64,000 nucleotides of DNA, from the NCBI GenBank assembly GCA_009602735.1, contig WELA01007307.1, positions 579,111 through 643,110 of the forward strand. Direction: 5' to 3'. The first letter of the stretch is position 1. Each line of letters begins with the position of its first letter. A program made the position numbers and the translations under genes. Positions 37,201 through 47,604 of the stretch are shown here, piece by piece. Source of the stretch: Mesotaenium endlicherianum (taxonomy: Eukaryota > Streptophyta > Zygnematophyceae > Zygnematales > Mesotaeniaceae). The notes below the pieces were generated by a model. That model was not told the DNA's origin. It worked only from the letters and a program-made list of their open reading frames with translations, and searched no databases.

Positions 37201-37803
37201 GCTCAAGCAAGAGTGGCGAACAGATCCAGAAGAGAAATTACGTACAGAGTGGGTGACAACGTGTTACTATCATCCAAGAACATTTCCCTGAACAACAGGC
37301 CTGCCGGCAGCAAGTTCTCTCCCAAGTATTTGGGACCCTTCAAGATTATCCAGCAAGTCAACCCCGTTGCTTTCAAGCTAGAACTTCCCCAGACTATGCA
37401 CATCGACCCCGTATTCCACGCTTCCCTCTTCAAGCCATATGTGCAACCCGACAACAAGTTCCCAGGACGTGTGACAACCCCACCAGCCCCAACAATAGTG
37501 GATGATCATTTGGAGTACGAAGTGGAAGACATAGTGGCTATGAGAAATTTCAGGAGACAGCAGCAATACTTGATCAAGTGGAAAGGATATCCAGATTCGG
37601 AGAATAGTTGGGTGGCGGCGCACTACCTTGACAAAGTTCAGAGAAAGTTGAAGCGCTTCCATGCCGCCAACCCCCATCTTGGACCAGCCCCAAGTCTCTC
37701 TACTAGAAGCCCGAAGACTTCAGGGAGGCAGCCTGCCACCATCAAGAAGCAGCAGAAGACCCCTTGGAGGCAGCCTGCAAGAACAAGAAAGAGGAAAAAT
37801 TGA
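34138..37803 (+). CDS. pol: Pol of B2: protease, RT, RNase H, integrase, chromodomain
   Basis: 1221 residues from the first Met of the frame; the real polyprotein is probably entered from gag by -1 frameshift. Retropepsin [10 protein letters not shown] near residue 74; RT with VDYRALNKI and FIDDILIYS near 428-436; RNase H with [11 protein letters not shown]; integrase zinc domain (H..H..CDTC) and DDE core ([34 protein letters not shown]); chromodomain [15 protein letters not shown] near the end; basic tail (RTRKRKN). Full length for the family and uninterrupted. Confidence 0.96.
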   Translation: MLLLQGKGPSCTFMPQKVVKKRTAPVGQEPTTPRPTSREGNTPSEVETPVEDDVPAPMSLRGYLGGEKVHILVDSGAQGNFIAADFATKHGITMRTLDHDEEIMMPDGFSYTTPSKKTYPLALSIKSFKDRVVFSPMQLGKYDVILGTPWLTKHNPQVDWRTGTIKIKNDITSRICILRAIQNIQTQDIQKPAHEILLSALQLKRLVRKGHELLLALITPKDIKKDIESQEGSPVPKEIQEVLEDYKEVFSPELPKGLPPKRFVDHKIELEPGSKPISRPTFKMSYTELDEVKKQIKELLEHGFIRPSKSPFGAPVLFVKKKDGTLRMCVDYRALNKITIKNRYPLPRMDELMDRLVGAKYFTKIDLRSGYHQIRIAEPDIEKTAFRTRYGHFEFMVLPFGLTNAPATFMTMMNTIFQPMLDRFVVVFIDDILIYSKTLEEHARHLKEVLEVLKQNKLFAKESKCEFAKQEVEFLGLHVTADGIKIDPKKTTVVEEWPTPTTKKELQSFLGFANWYRKFIQGFSHIAAPLTDLLKKDRLYTWTEKEEEAFQELKRRLTTSPVLTLPSPNPDWPFHVITDASSYAIGAILLQDQGKGLQPIAYESRKLNPAEQNYTTTEREALAIVHALKVWRCYVEGRKVLVTTDHEALKHLQTQPYLSRRQARWSGYLQQYNITIQYQPGKTNPADPLSRLQLNAVMVSLKTDLEARFSAAYERDPYYKNGEAALDPCKKQEGNYWVRQDTGQRCVPNDLDLRLLLLREAHDNPLGGHFGILRTTGVLARTYCWPGMSKQVKEYCRSCDTCQRIKPSSQKAGGLLQPLPIPERQWTDISMDLIVDLPVTPRGHNAILTVVDRLTKMAHFIPTTTKATAPQLARLIFDNIFRLHGLPSRIVSDRDPRFTSHFWKNLFKNLGTSLDMSTAYHPQSDGQTERMNRTLKTSLKAYVSTLEQDWDMYLTPLEFAYNNTTQASTQESPFFLNYGFHPTTPLSFTAGHDEVPAATDFMETLEAALTAAKKALQHAQDAQARVANRSRREITYRVGDNVLLSSKNISLNNRPAGSKFSPKYLGPFKIIQQVNPVAFKLELPQTMHIDPVFHASLFKPYVQPDNKFPGRVTTPPAPTIVDDHLEYEVEDIVAMRNFRRQQQYLIKWKGYPDSENSWVAAHYLDKVQRKLKRFHAANPHLGPAPSLSTRSPKTSGRQPATIKKQQKTPWRQPARTRKRKN
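34195..34230 (+). promoter_or_regulatory. -1 frameshift signal of B: slippery heptamer plus stem-loop
   Basis: AAAAAAC at 34195-34201 is read in the gag frame as tcA AAA AAC, the classic retroviral -1 heptamer. Ten bases later GGTAGGC (34212-34218) can pair perfectly with GCCTACC (34224-34230) around the loop CAGGA. The gag stop lies inside the stem. The pol frame is exactly -1 to gag. Confidence 0.78.
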
Positions 37804-38572
37804 CATTAGACACTCTTCTCTTCTCGCAGTTTCTGGACAGAAAACTAAAACAGCTACTGGTAATAGGTCTCTGCATAATAAATTCTGAAAATTTACCTGG
37901 CTGTAGTCCATGAGTAGCCGGTCATTTAGAGTCCAAGTTTGCTCAATTTGGAGCACTGGTGAGAGAGATATGATGCTCTAAGTAGAAGGGGGTCAGGCTG
38001 CTGGCATTGTTAGGACAGAATATGCCTTCTGACATTGTGCCTTCCCCTGAACTTGGAATGCTCTGAAACTCAAGACTCTGGTAGAACATCTTACAGCGCC
38101 CAGTTTGAGACTTAGTTTGCAGAATTTGGAGAAGTATAGAAGGACTTATGATTTTCAGAAGTTTCTGCACAGATTTGGAGGAGTGCCTACTCTCTCAGCT
38201 CTCAACGACACTCCAGAAATGAGAATGCTCTCAAATTTGGTGACCCGGTAGAGTTCTCCGACGCGGTCCGTCTGGCACTCGAATTTTCAGATTTGGAGCA
38301 GTTCTGTGGCCGCTATGAATTTTTGAATTCGTGGCAGATTCTGGGCCAACTTGTACAATTTTCTTTATCATTAAGGAGTAGGCTAGCCAATAAGGTCACA
38401 CCACCTACGACCTTGCCTAGTCTACCTTACATGTGTAGCACCTGACTTGGCGCCTTTGACTAGTCCTCTTCACATGTGTGGCATCTGACTTGAAACTGTT
38501 GACTAGTTTGCTCCACATGTGTAAGACCTGACTTGACGCGCCGAGACGTCGCTTTTTCTATCGGGGGGGTGA
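37804..38572 (+). other. B2 3' noncoding region, tandem repeat and polypurine tract
   Basis: No convincing ORF. Three ~43 bp degenerate tandem units lie at about 38421-38463, 38464-38505 and 38506-38540, each with ACATGTGT, a CTGACTTG-like core and (first two) a GACTAG end. The tract TCGGGGGGGTGA at 38561-38572 directly precedes the LTR. Confidence 0.75.
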
Positions 38573-39075
38573 TGTAGTGATTTGAGTTATTATATATTAG
38601 TTTGCATATATTTTAATGTTTTCAAATATATTTGGAGTAGTATTGTGTGGAGTCAAGTGTGAATAGGTACTCTAGTAACTTGGTTCATGTCCTTTGAACC
38701 TTCCAAGGCATTTTCGAAGTTAGAGGAAAGACCTAGAAGAACTCCATGTGGCAAAAGTCAAATGTGCCATTTTTAGGTCAAAAGGACATGTGTACATTAT
38801 TCTAGAAAGAGGTGGCAAGTTTTGGGATGTGTTGGGTGCCAACACATCAACATACACCTTCCTAGAAATTACTTATGTAGCAAGTATATAAACAAGAGCT
38901 AGAACATAGAAAGAGAGGGGAGAATCACTCTTGTACTTGCCAAAATCCAGAAATATATTAACTTTCAAGACGCCATCTCTCTTTCAAGAAGCTACCACTT
39001 GTGTTCAAAGATCCTTGTCTTGAATAGATAAAGTATTCTGTTTTACTAAGTACTTTATCTATCTGTTTCACTACA
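38573..39075 (+). repeat. 3' LTR of B2
   Basis: 503 bp, near-identical to the 5' LTR apart from three scattered sites and a cluster at 38914-38920. Followed by TTGAA. Confidence 0.95.
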
Positions 39076-39080
39076 TTGAA

Positions 39081-40713
39081 GGACCACTCCGACGTCGCCA
39101 AATGGGGATGAAGGAGGAGACAATTCTCCACCAGGTGACCCTTCTGGCGGCAGTAGTCGCACACTGGAACCACCCGCTTGGGCGCGGCGGCAGGTCCCAC
39201 TCCCAGGACGGCCGTGGTAGCTGGCAAAGTGGGTACCTGCACTGCATGCACTCCCACAGCCCCACCCTTAGCGCTCCTACGCTTGGCTTGCGACGCAGCC
39301 TGCACCATCTCTATCTGCTCAGCCCACTTGCAAACCTCGTGTACACTCCGCTGTGGTATAGCAGTGAGAGGAAGTTGATGGTGAAGGGTCTGACACAGGG
39401 AGGTAGACGCAGAGAAAGCAGTGATGAACTTAATGCAAGCCTGAGTCACATCCACATACATGCCCGTATCCTCCCCCAATTGCTGGAAACGCTCGTAAGC
39501 CATGTTAGGCGTCTCACGCGCGGACCACACAAAGTCCCGCAACTCATCCTGTCGAGAACGGGTGTTAGCAAGAAAATGCTGACGAAACATCTGCAGAAGA
39601 GTGTCAATGCGATCCAAGACAGCTCCAGGTCCGGGACCATGCAAAGGTAGAACAATGCCCAGCACTGCCTGTTGCAGGCGCTGTTGCATGGACCGATGAT
39701 GGCGATCCACCACTCGCGCCGCCAGCTGCTCCACGGGAGTGGCATACGCTGGTAGAGCGAGCTCAACTGGTCCAGGTCCTGCAAGTTCTCCTGCAGCCCC
39801 CCGAAGAAGTGCAAGTTCCCCCCCTTCCCCCCCAGCCAGGCCGAGCCCCGCCGCCGCGACAATTACTGCAACGGTGGCAGCGTCCAGCCCGGCAGCCATT
39901 GCGGGGTGTAGTAGCAGCAGCTGCAGCTGCTACTCGAGGATGGTCCGCCGGCGGGAGTGGAAGAGCCTCGACGATGGGAATAGGGGCGGCACCAAGCACA
40001 ACGTCCGGTACCGTCTAAACAATGTCTGCTCTAAACCTCTGGTAAAATAATAATGCCTCCTCGCCCAGGAGTGAGGGTAACGTGTCCAAAAACAAGTTAC
40101 GCGTGAGGTTATGGTTACAAGCACGCATCATCGCCATCAAAGCGTCAATCTTAGATTCTAATGCCACAAGGGAAATGCCATCGGAGTGTCCCGAATAGGT
40201 CTGAGAAAGCAGCGTGGAATTAGCCATAGTAGGGAACTCCTCAAAACCCAACGAAAACTTCTCCTCGGCAAGCTCTAGCACATGTGCCAATTTGCGTCCC
40301 TCAAGCAAAGGCACGGGCTCGAGAGGGAGGGGGGCGGCCAAAGCAGAAATGGGAGCTAGTGAGACCCTAGGAAACTTACAAGGGGTGTCGAGAGGAACGG
40401 AGTAAAGAGTCAGAGGGTCCGTCTCCAATCCCGGTAGTAGACCCCTCTCCCCCAATGCCAGAAGTAGACAAGTCAGGTAGCAATTCACGCTGATACAGTG
40501 CGCCACTCCTTGTGCGTCCCGGCGTGTGCTGCATGCAATCTTGCACAAGGCGGATAGCTGGCGTCCACTATACCTGGACCCAGCAAATGCGTGACTGGGG
40601 AGGGCGACAAATTGCCGGCTCCACGACCGAGCGAATTGGGTGAAGGACGGCGAGCAAACGCCTGGCAGCAGCGTACGTGGCGGGGTACCGGGCCCCACTC
40701 CACAAACAATCAA
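39081..40713 (-). pseudogene. gag: Element C gag
   Basis: Minus strand. A possible start is near MANSTLLSQTYSGHSDG (about 40230), though the open frame continues upstream to 40713. A capsid-like helical region (LLQMFRQHFLANTRSRQDELR, ERFQQLGEDTG, FITAFSASTSLCQ) and a CCHC knuckle CDYCRQKGHLVENC at about 39130 support gag. B2 sits just downstream. Broken in a few places. The N-terminal portion is Ala/Pro-rich and uncertain. Confidence 0.75.
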
Positions 40714-40789
40714 AAGGATGGCGGTCGCAAACGGCGACTGTCACCACCCCTAGCACAGTGCCGACGCAGCTGCGTTGTACGTAGCTGCT

Positions 40790-41400
40790 GTTGGCAAAAC
40801 TGCAGCTGAAGCAGCTGCTAAAAACAGCTGCTGCTGACACGGCTGCAGCCGACGCAACAGCTGCTGACGCAGCCGTAGCTGATGCAGCCGCAGGCGACGT
40901 TGCAACTACTGACACAGCTGGCGGAGTTGACGCTGACGCAGCTGCAGCTGACGCAACGGCTGCTGACGCAACCGTAGCTAGTATTGCTCCTACAGCAGAC
41001 GCAACAGCTGCTGACGCAGCTGAAACAGCTGCTGACGCAGTTGAAACAGCTGCTGCTGAATCAGCAGCAACTGACGCAGCAACTGCTGTCGCAGCTGGCG
41101 CAGCTGACACGACTGCAGATGACGCAACAGCTGCTAACGCAGTCGTAGCGGATGCAGCCGCAGCCGACGGTGCAATTGCTGACGCAGCTGACAGAGCTAG
41201 CGCAGTTGATGCTGACGCATCTGGAACAGCTGCTGAACAGCTGCTGCTGAATTAGCAGCAACTGACGCAGCAGCTGCTGACGCAGCTGGAGCAGATGACG
41301 CTAGCGCAGCTGACGCTGGCGCAGCTAACGCCCCAGCTGCTGATGCTGCAATTGCTGAGGCAGCTGCTGCTAATGTAGCTGCAACTGGACAGCTAGCGCA
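40790..41400. repeat. Degenerate CAGCTG/GACGCA tandem repeat
   Basis: About 600 bp built from 12-15 bp units such as GCAGCTGCTGAC and GACGCAACAGCTGCT. Period-3 composition keeps long frames open on both strands (Ala/Asp/Thr-rich on plus, Ala/Ser/Val-rich on minus), so open frames here are not evidence of a gene. It lies upstream of element C gag, perhaps in its leader. Confidence 0.7.
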
Positions 41401-42879
41401 GACTCGCACAAACTCGCACAACTTACCCTCCCACGCCCAAACGCACACACAAAAACCAAAAAGCGTGTAATCCGGCCAATAAAGGGCCGGGATTGCCCAC
41501 ACACAAACACTAACAATGCCCCTCTAATCGGCCCGCACAACACTAGCTAGCACGCAAGCAAGGATGTGCCCGGCCCGAGGAGAGGCAAACGCAAACAACT
41601 AACAACACACAAATACGCCCGGCCTAGGTGCCTAACCCGTAGGTATCAAGGCCGAGCAACCGGCTCAAGTGATGAGCCGGCTCTTAGCTAATGCGCACAA
41701 GGGATCCAACCTAGAGCTCAAACAACACACGCAAGCACACAATGCTAACACATAGTGCACGCAACCGGCCCTATTAAGGGACCGGTCCTAAACATCCACG
41801 GCGTGTTCTCACAAGTTGCAAGGTGTGACTTTGAAACTCCACTTGCTCACGATTAGCGCAAGCAAGCTCCACGCACGAGATCTCTCTCCTCGTGAAGTCG
41901 TAGGACGGCTTCCGCCACTAGAGACCACCCGTCCCTAGCTTTACTACTCCGTTTATACGGGTTAGTTTTGTATGTAAACAAGCTGAGGCGGAGTAGTACT
42001 ACCTAGAGCGTGAGTGCACGAACCCACTACGTCGAGCAAACTATTAGTGGAAAGCTTTGTTATGGCCGCGAGGAAGAATGGGGTGTTCGCGACTAAATGT
42101 GAGTAGTGATGGGCACTACGAGCAACCTACACATAGAAGTGAGGAAAGCAAGAGTGGATAAGCTCACACTATGAGCATTTAGTCACATAGAAACAAATAT
42201 CATCTCACTCATAAGAACAAACATACAAAACTAACACCGAAGTGGTGTTAGCTCGCGGCCTAAGTAGCGTGCTCTCAAATGCTATGCCCAGTGCCTACGA
42301 AAACTCACCCAACTCTAAACTCAACGATGAACGCGTCATCGCGTCATCTCACACAAATCCACAATCAACTAAATATGAAAAAGAAGAGAACCTAGTGGTC
42401 GACACACACACGTACAACTCAATGACTATGGCCAAAAGGGAACCCAACACCCCAATGTCCCCTACTCTCCCTAACCCCTAGCAATCCTTGGGCATACCCA
42501 TGGAGATTGCCTATGGTACAGTGTTGATCTCGCCATGGACCATGGGGGATCCCCCTGGGTACCAGCGCCGACCCTACAGGCGAGCAAACCTGAGGGTCGA
42601 CCTCCACACATGTGGGCGGCAACACCATGTGTGGAGGGAAAGAGAGTGCGCGTGATCTGGGAAGAGCCTCACAGCTGCTCAAAAGCAGAACCTTGTGAGC
42701 AGATCTTGGGTCCCAGGGTTCACCACCAGGGCACATAGACTAGACCATCCTCACCTACCGCCCTAACCCGACTGACCACTAGAGCCAGCCATTAACCCTC
42801 CACCCCCAAGGAACAACTAGACACCCAAAGAGGATTCGACAAGGACGAGCACGACAGGATCCACCGTGATGTCGAGGTC
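41401..42879. other. Noncoding stretch with hairpins, possible C-element LTR or leader
   Basis: No gene recognised. Perfect or near-perfect hairpins: CCGGCC..GGCCGG at 41472-41490 with AATAAAG in the loop; CCGGCTCA..TGAGCCGG at 41660-41680; the 12-bp palindrome GGGGGATCCCCC at 42543-42554; CCTCCACACATG..CATGTGTGGAGG at 42601-42637. Position between C gag and the D recombinase suggests LTR or untranslated leader, but I found no second copy to prove it. Confidence 0.4.
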
Positions 42880-43371
42880 CTAAATTCTGGTTTTGGCCAA
42901 ATCTGAGTATCGCAGACAAGCACTATACATGAGCATCATCGCACCCACCTTCATGAGCGATGCGACGTTGGCACCTGGTCCTGCGTGCTTTTCAAAGTTA
43001 GCAGTGAGGGTGAAGGGTACAACCGACATCATGGTGTGCTTGGGTCTAGGCAGCAACCTTTGCGCTGCTTTCCTAAGGGTATTGATTTTGCCGTGCGATG
43101 CGGAGCTAGGTAGCTCCTCTAAATGATGCACGCAAAAAATTGCAGCTGATGACAAATGGTATGTAGACCACATGACACGCTCCCAAATGAGATACAAACA
43201 ATAGAGCCTGACCACCTTGACTGACGCCGAAAGATCTTGCAACTTATGCATTTTGCACCACCGTTGAAAACGCATCCAGTACGTGTTGTAAGTACGCAGA
43301 CTGGTAGGCGCGATAGTGTGGAGCAACACGTCCACGCTTGTTGCGTCCGATGCTTGTAAGGCCGGATTTTC
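42880..43371 (-). pseudogene. Tyrosine recombinase, N-terminal half (element D)
   Basis: SAM-like core-binding domain: IAPTSLRTYNTYWMRFQRWC, followed by helices up to the first catalytic arginine in YSACLRYSDLAKTRI. The DIRS-type recombinase match is good. The sequence leaves the recombinase at about 42880, where C and its flank begin. Confidence 0.8.
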
Positions 43372-43529
43372 AAAATGACGATACTCTGCTCAACACCTTA
43401 TACACCTCATACACCCAGTCGTGAGGCTAGCACCGTGCACAAAGGAATGCCCTTGCCCACAAAAGCATCCTTGTCTGTGCCAGGCAACCAAATTGAGGAG
43501 CTATAGCCTAGAGTAATGACCGCCTGTAC

Positions 43530-44243
43530 TCAATCTATCCATTCCGCATTGCTATCTAGCAATCGCGGCCACCAGTTGGCCGAATGCCACTGGAGTATCA
43601 TTAGCGTGCATTTTGCCTTGCATCGCAACACGTGGTCGACTACTGGGGTGACCATCTGAGGTGGTGGAAAACAATAGTTGTTTTCGCCTGCCCAATGCTC
43701 GGTGAGGGCATTAATGGCCTCCGCTCCCCCCTCTAGCCACCTAGAGCTGAACCTCGGCAGGCGCGTGTTGCTTGCTGTAGCAAATTTGTCGACCGAATGC
43801 GGCCCCCACGCTGTTTCTAATCTTTGAAAAGCCTCCAACCTGAGGAAGAAATCATCCAAGTCTTTCCGCTTGGAAAGCTCATCTGCCATTGCATTCAATT
43901 CTCTAAGGATCCACTCGACGAGCAGGTTAAGTTGGTATCTAAGACTAAAGCCAAATACTTGAGCACAAGCATTTGCTAAGTCTGCTTTAGACAAGTCGCC
44001 TTTTCTCAAGACAGAAGACATTGTTTGGCTGTCGACGCACAAGAGAACTTGGCGCCCGCTTATCACTTGGATGGCCTTATCCAATGTTGCCTTAGCGGAA
44101 AGTAACTCCCTTAATGTTGACAATCCCCTGATGCTAGCAACGGGAAGTGGACCAAGTAAATTCCACGTCTGCCCTGAAGCGACCGATCTCAATATTGCGT
44201 CCCACGAGGTCAAGCTAGCATCAAGGTAATAGAAATATCGAGT
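43530..44243 (-). pseudogene. Element D RNase H and linker to recombinase
   Basis: LDASLTSWDAIL (first catalytic Asp of RNase H), LLCVDSQTMSSVL, NAMADELSKRKDLDD (late acidic motif) and SVDKFATASNTRLPRF (typical DIRS segment before the recombinase). Interrupted at its N-terminal side by the 660 bp insert. Confidence 0.8.
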
Positions 44244-44248
44244 GCACT

Positions 44249-44908
44249 GACGTGGTCATTTTGATATAAAATTTGTCGAATTTGGTGAAGTATGAAGAAA
44301 ATTATGAATTTTTGAAGTTTTAATAATTTAAGGTTAGTCGACGACTGTCCTTAATTCGCGGTGAGCGCGACCGTCGAATTGACCGACAGCGTAGAGCGAT
44401 CTGGGCCATTGGAGTGACTCTGAACCTTCACGTTATTTCGGCCGACGCGGAGTGCCGACTAGGTCGATTTACCTAGAAGTTTCGGATTAGCCCAGCGCGC
44501 CTAAGTTAGTATATTCTAGACATGTCGATGCATGTATGTGGACGTCAAATCAGCCCGACATGCCAGATGAGACCGATCTGGCCTACTCATGAATATTTTG
44601 GAAGGGACGATTTGACGAACCCTTAGAAAATTCCGTTGCTAAGCAACCCTCCCTCCCAGGGGCGAGCGGTCGTCGTAGAAAACTATAAATAGGCATCACT
44701 TCTTCGTTTCTTATCAATTTTCATTTTTGTACATTTATACAAGTTTGTAAATGACAAGGCCTTTCATCCTAGTCCATTTGTAAGCGCTTCCTTGCTACTA
44801 AAAAAATGTTGAGTAATTTTCCTAAGCTTTCTTAGTGACATGCCGCTGCACGCTTTAGTATGATTGCAACTAATTCTTTTCCTCGTGAGTCACTACGCTT
44901 CCACTAGG
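44249..44908 (+). mobile_element. 660 bp insert, probable solo LTR
   Basis: Bounded by GCACT at 44244-44248 and 44909-44913, and it splits the RT/RNase H region of D. AT-rich, noncoding, with a TATA box (ACTATAAATAGG near 44682) about 30 bases before CACTTCTTCG on the plus strand, as in an LTR promoter. The ends are GACGTGG...CCACTAGG rather than TG...CA, so another kind of short element is possible. No similar copy in the window. Confidence 0.6.
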
Positions 44909-44913
44909 GCACT

Positions 44914-46272
44914 CTGCCCCTTTTAATCGGTGTGGATGACAAAGTCAGGGGCCATAATCAAAGTGCTCCTCCCAAAAGTCAAGCTCGTGGAGCAGCCCTT
45001 CCGTCATGGGGACCACGTCATCCCAGGTAAGCCCTTGGTTGATAATAGTGTACATATGGCGTGTGTACATGGCCGCGACGCCCCCAAAAGCCACCTTCAT
45101 GGAAATAAGCTGGCCTGCTAATGATGCTATCGTTCTAATATGCACGCTACTGGTCTTGCGGGCCGTAGCTCGGACGTGGAGGAGTGTTCGCAGGAGCTTT
45201 TTCTTGCGCGTCTTGCCAATGTGCACCCATAGTCTACGAGTGTGTATCACAACATCCAAGAACCGGCTAATTTTTGAGCACGTAAGTACTGCCTTTTGCA
45301 TGTTCACCACAAATACTCCTAATGCAAGTTTGGCTAACATCAGCCGCATTGTTTGTGCATGGGCTTCCTCACTGGGACAGCTCACCAAAAGATCGTCAGA
45401 TAAGCTAGGACTCTTATTCCCATCTGCCTCCACCTTCCCACTACCTCCTTCACCACCCTTGTAAACACGTACGGTGCGGTCGCAAGCCCGAATGGGAGAC
45501 AGGTGAAGGTGTAGATTTTCTTATCTAGCTCAAATCCCAAGAACGTATGAGCATCTTCGTGCATCTTCACGTGGTGGTAGCCAGACTTGAGGTCAATGGT
45601 AAACACAAAATCGTCCACCTGCACAACATTGACTAGCTTATCTAGCCCTTCGTACTTGAATTTTACTCTTTGCAAAGCTTTGTTCACGTGGCGCAGGTCA
45701 AGGATCAACCTTAGCTTTTTCTCCTCAACAACATTCAATGGGCATATGCAATGCGGCAAACCCGACAAGGTCCACTCTCTGGCAGCCACGAAGGCTACCA
45801 ACTCCTCCACTGCATCGCGGGCAAACTGCATATGCGTCTCCACACCTTTGTGATTGCGCTGGTGAAACTTAGGCGCAGCTTGCTTGTCCCATACCAACCT
45901 GTAGCCGCTCTGAGATAGGACTAACGAAGACGTACACCAACATTTCCACCAAGCAACGTTTGCCCCCGAATTTCCTGCGACCACGGTTGCTTGCGGTGGT
46001 ACCTTCGAGGCGGTGCCGTCCGATTGCAGTACCTCGTCCTTGTGCCCCAAGAACACCTGAAGTTCGTGTTTGAAGTCCGTATCATCGCTCACAAAGTTAC
46101 CTATGATCCAACACACGATAGAGCATAACCGATGTTGGTCTTGGCCACACTGCACCTCACTTGTCGAGATTGACAATCCTCCAGTCTCATGCTCCGCGAC
46201 CGCAGCATATGAGTATGCTGTGCATGCTCCGGCAACAAGCTGGTATGGCAGATGCGTGCACCTTTGCGACAT
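44914..46272 (-). pseudogene. Element D reverse transcriptase
   Basis: RT blocks: [53 protein letters not shown], then the thumb and connection (VNMQKAVLTCSKISRFLDVV, SLAGQLISMKVAFGGV). The Y-H-H-V pattern and long helical connection fit DIRS-like rather than Ty3 RTs. Broken in several places. Confidence 0.82.
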
Positions 46273-47145
46273 CTCGTTGCAGCAACACAGTGCGCGTCAA
46301 TCCAACTCCAGAGGAGTGACCCCACTTGTGCTCCCACTGCCAGTGCCTAGGTGGCCTGCAAGAAAACTTACATGCATACTCACGCCAATGCGCGTGAGTT
46401 CGGCCTTGGGGAAAGCCCCCTGCCAGCGCTCATCTTGCCTACAGCAATCGGGCATACAAAACGCCAATGCGCGAGGGGCAACACACCAAAAAAAGACCAG
46501 CAACAAAGCCAATGCTCAATGAGAGCGGCCCCCCATTCGTGCCCAACCTAACAGCACCTAGGTGGCCTGCAGGGGCTTTCTTTCACCCAAACGCACATCC
46601 ATATGTGTGGCGTACATCCCTCGATGTGAGGGACACGCATCCTCCTCATACTAACATGCCACGAAGCAAACTAGCAAAATGGAACCAAAGAACATAAGCC
46701 CACAACAGATATTAGGTACGAAGCCTTCATGAATGCGAAATAACAACAAAAACCACGCCAACAACAAGCAACCAAGCGATAAAAACAGAAAATTACACAA
46801 TAACATTTTTGAAGGCTTAGGCCTAATACAACAACCTACACCCACATAACTATGCCCGAACAACGTGAGCATGAGCAACCAATTGTCCAGGGGGCCTAGG
46901 TGGCCAACAAATTCAACAACAATTCACCACTAAATAATGGCAACAAAGTTAGAAATGTCCATGTAGGCCAAGGCCTAGTTAACAATGTCCAACTAAAAAT
47001 AGCTCAACCAACCTGCTACTTAGCGCTGGGGCTGGCCATCGGGCCCATGAGGTGGCCCATAGGGCCCTTGAAAATTAGCTACCTGGGCAGGTGTGAGCAA
47101 TGGCTACCTCTGGTGGGGGCCTGGGCCATTAGGTGCCCCATAAGG
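46273..47145 (-). other. Element D gag-to-RT spacer with CCTAGGTGGCC repeats
   Basis: No firm ORF. The 11-mer CCTAGGTGGCC occurs at 46346, 46557 and 46895; the first two extend to CCTAGGTGGCCTGCA. A hairpin-like TAGGCCAAGGCCTA lies near 46964. Confidence 0.5.
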
Positions 47146-47604
47146 GCAAACACGAGATGTGTGACCTACCATATGGCAGTTCTAGCAACTCAAGTTGTTT
47201 CTAAACGTCTTAGGAGCGCAGGGATTATCGTTGAAAGCATACGGGCTGCCCCGTGGTCAACGGCTACTAAAAACAACCTCTTGCTCCTCCTTTTTGTCCT
47301 TCTTACTCTTAGCCACTTGCTTCTGGACCCGAATCTCCCAATCCTCACTCTCATCCTTAGTTTGCATAGACTTTACTACCTCATTAATCACAGTCCAGCT
47401 ATGCAAATCCGCGGAGATAATTTGCTTTTGTCGAAAAGTTATCAAAGACAAACCTTCAGTGAGCGCGCTTTGGGCCGCTTGTATGTCTTCCTTGTCTAAC
47501 GCGTCTTGAGCGTTATGGCACAATTCTGCGAGGTCGTACATCACCTTCATTTGGGCGCGGTTGCCCTCTGACGGTTTTCCCACACCTGCAACATCGCTCT
47601 TGCT
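47146..47604 (-). pseudogene. Element D gag (ORF1) remnant
   Basis: The minus-strand segment ITFRQKQIISADLHSWTVIN followed by a charged tail (KDESEDWEIRVQKQVAKSKK) matches the conserved C-terminal block of DIRS ORF1 proteins (RqKlIkiAD...GW..V.EY). A degraded C-x2-C-x4-H-x4-C knuckle (NCHMVGHTSRVC) lies at about 47146-47187. Upstream it is cut by the 5' LTR of B3. Confidence 0.65.

Larger units (their letters stand above)
32396..39075 (+). mobile_element. Chromovirus B2, looks whole, inside C
   Basis: 6.68 kb. 5' LTR 32396-32898, primer-binding site, gag, pol overlapping in the -1 frame, 3' noncoding region, polypurine tract, 3' LTR 38573-39075. Flanked by TTGAA (32391-32395 and 39076-39080). 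The LTRs differ at about 8 positions, five of them in one short cluster. Both coding frames are uninterrupted. The youngest insertion that can be dated here. Confidence 0.96.
29100..40713 (-). mobile_element. Ty3/gypsy element C, eroded, split by B2
   Basis: Minus strand. Gag lies at 39081-40713 and pol at 29100-32395, with B2 between them and TTGAA duplicated on both sides of B2. The RT and integrase differ clearly from families A and B and resemble a group common in algal genomes. There are many breaks (more than ten). The LTR ends could not be fixed. It appears to lie within the recombinase region of element D. Confidence 0.8.
28363..47604 (-). mobile_element. DIRS-like (YR) retrotransposon D, scattered by later insertions
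   Basis: Minus-strand order gag (47146-47604), RT and RNase H (46272-43530), tyrosine recombinase (43371-42880 and 28860-28363). Interrupted by a 660 bp insert, by C carrying B2, and cut on its 5' side by B3. Many breaks; the oldest layer of the nest, so old that terminal repeats are not recognisable. YR retrotransposons are known from green algae (for example Kangaroo of Volvox). Confidence 0.8.

Noticed and set aside
38958-39899. A 313-residue minus-strand protein
   Set aside because: It fuses element C gag with B2 LTR sequence; the end is an accident of the insertion.
40568-41502. Long Ala-rich frames on both strands as host protein genes
   Set aside because: The frames arise from a period-3 tandem repeat and are open in both directions; no other coding sign.
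41401-42879. Host promoter or noncoding RNA gene
   Set aside because: Hairpins alone do not support a gene and no conserved RNA family was recognised.
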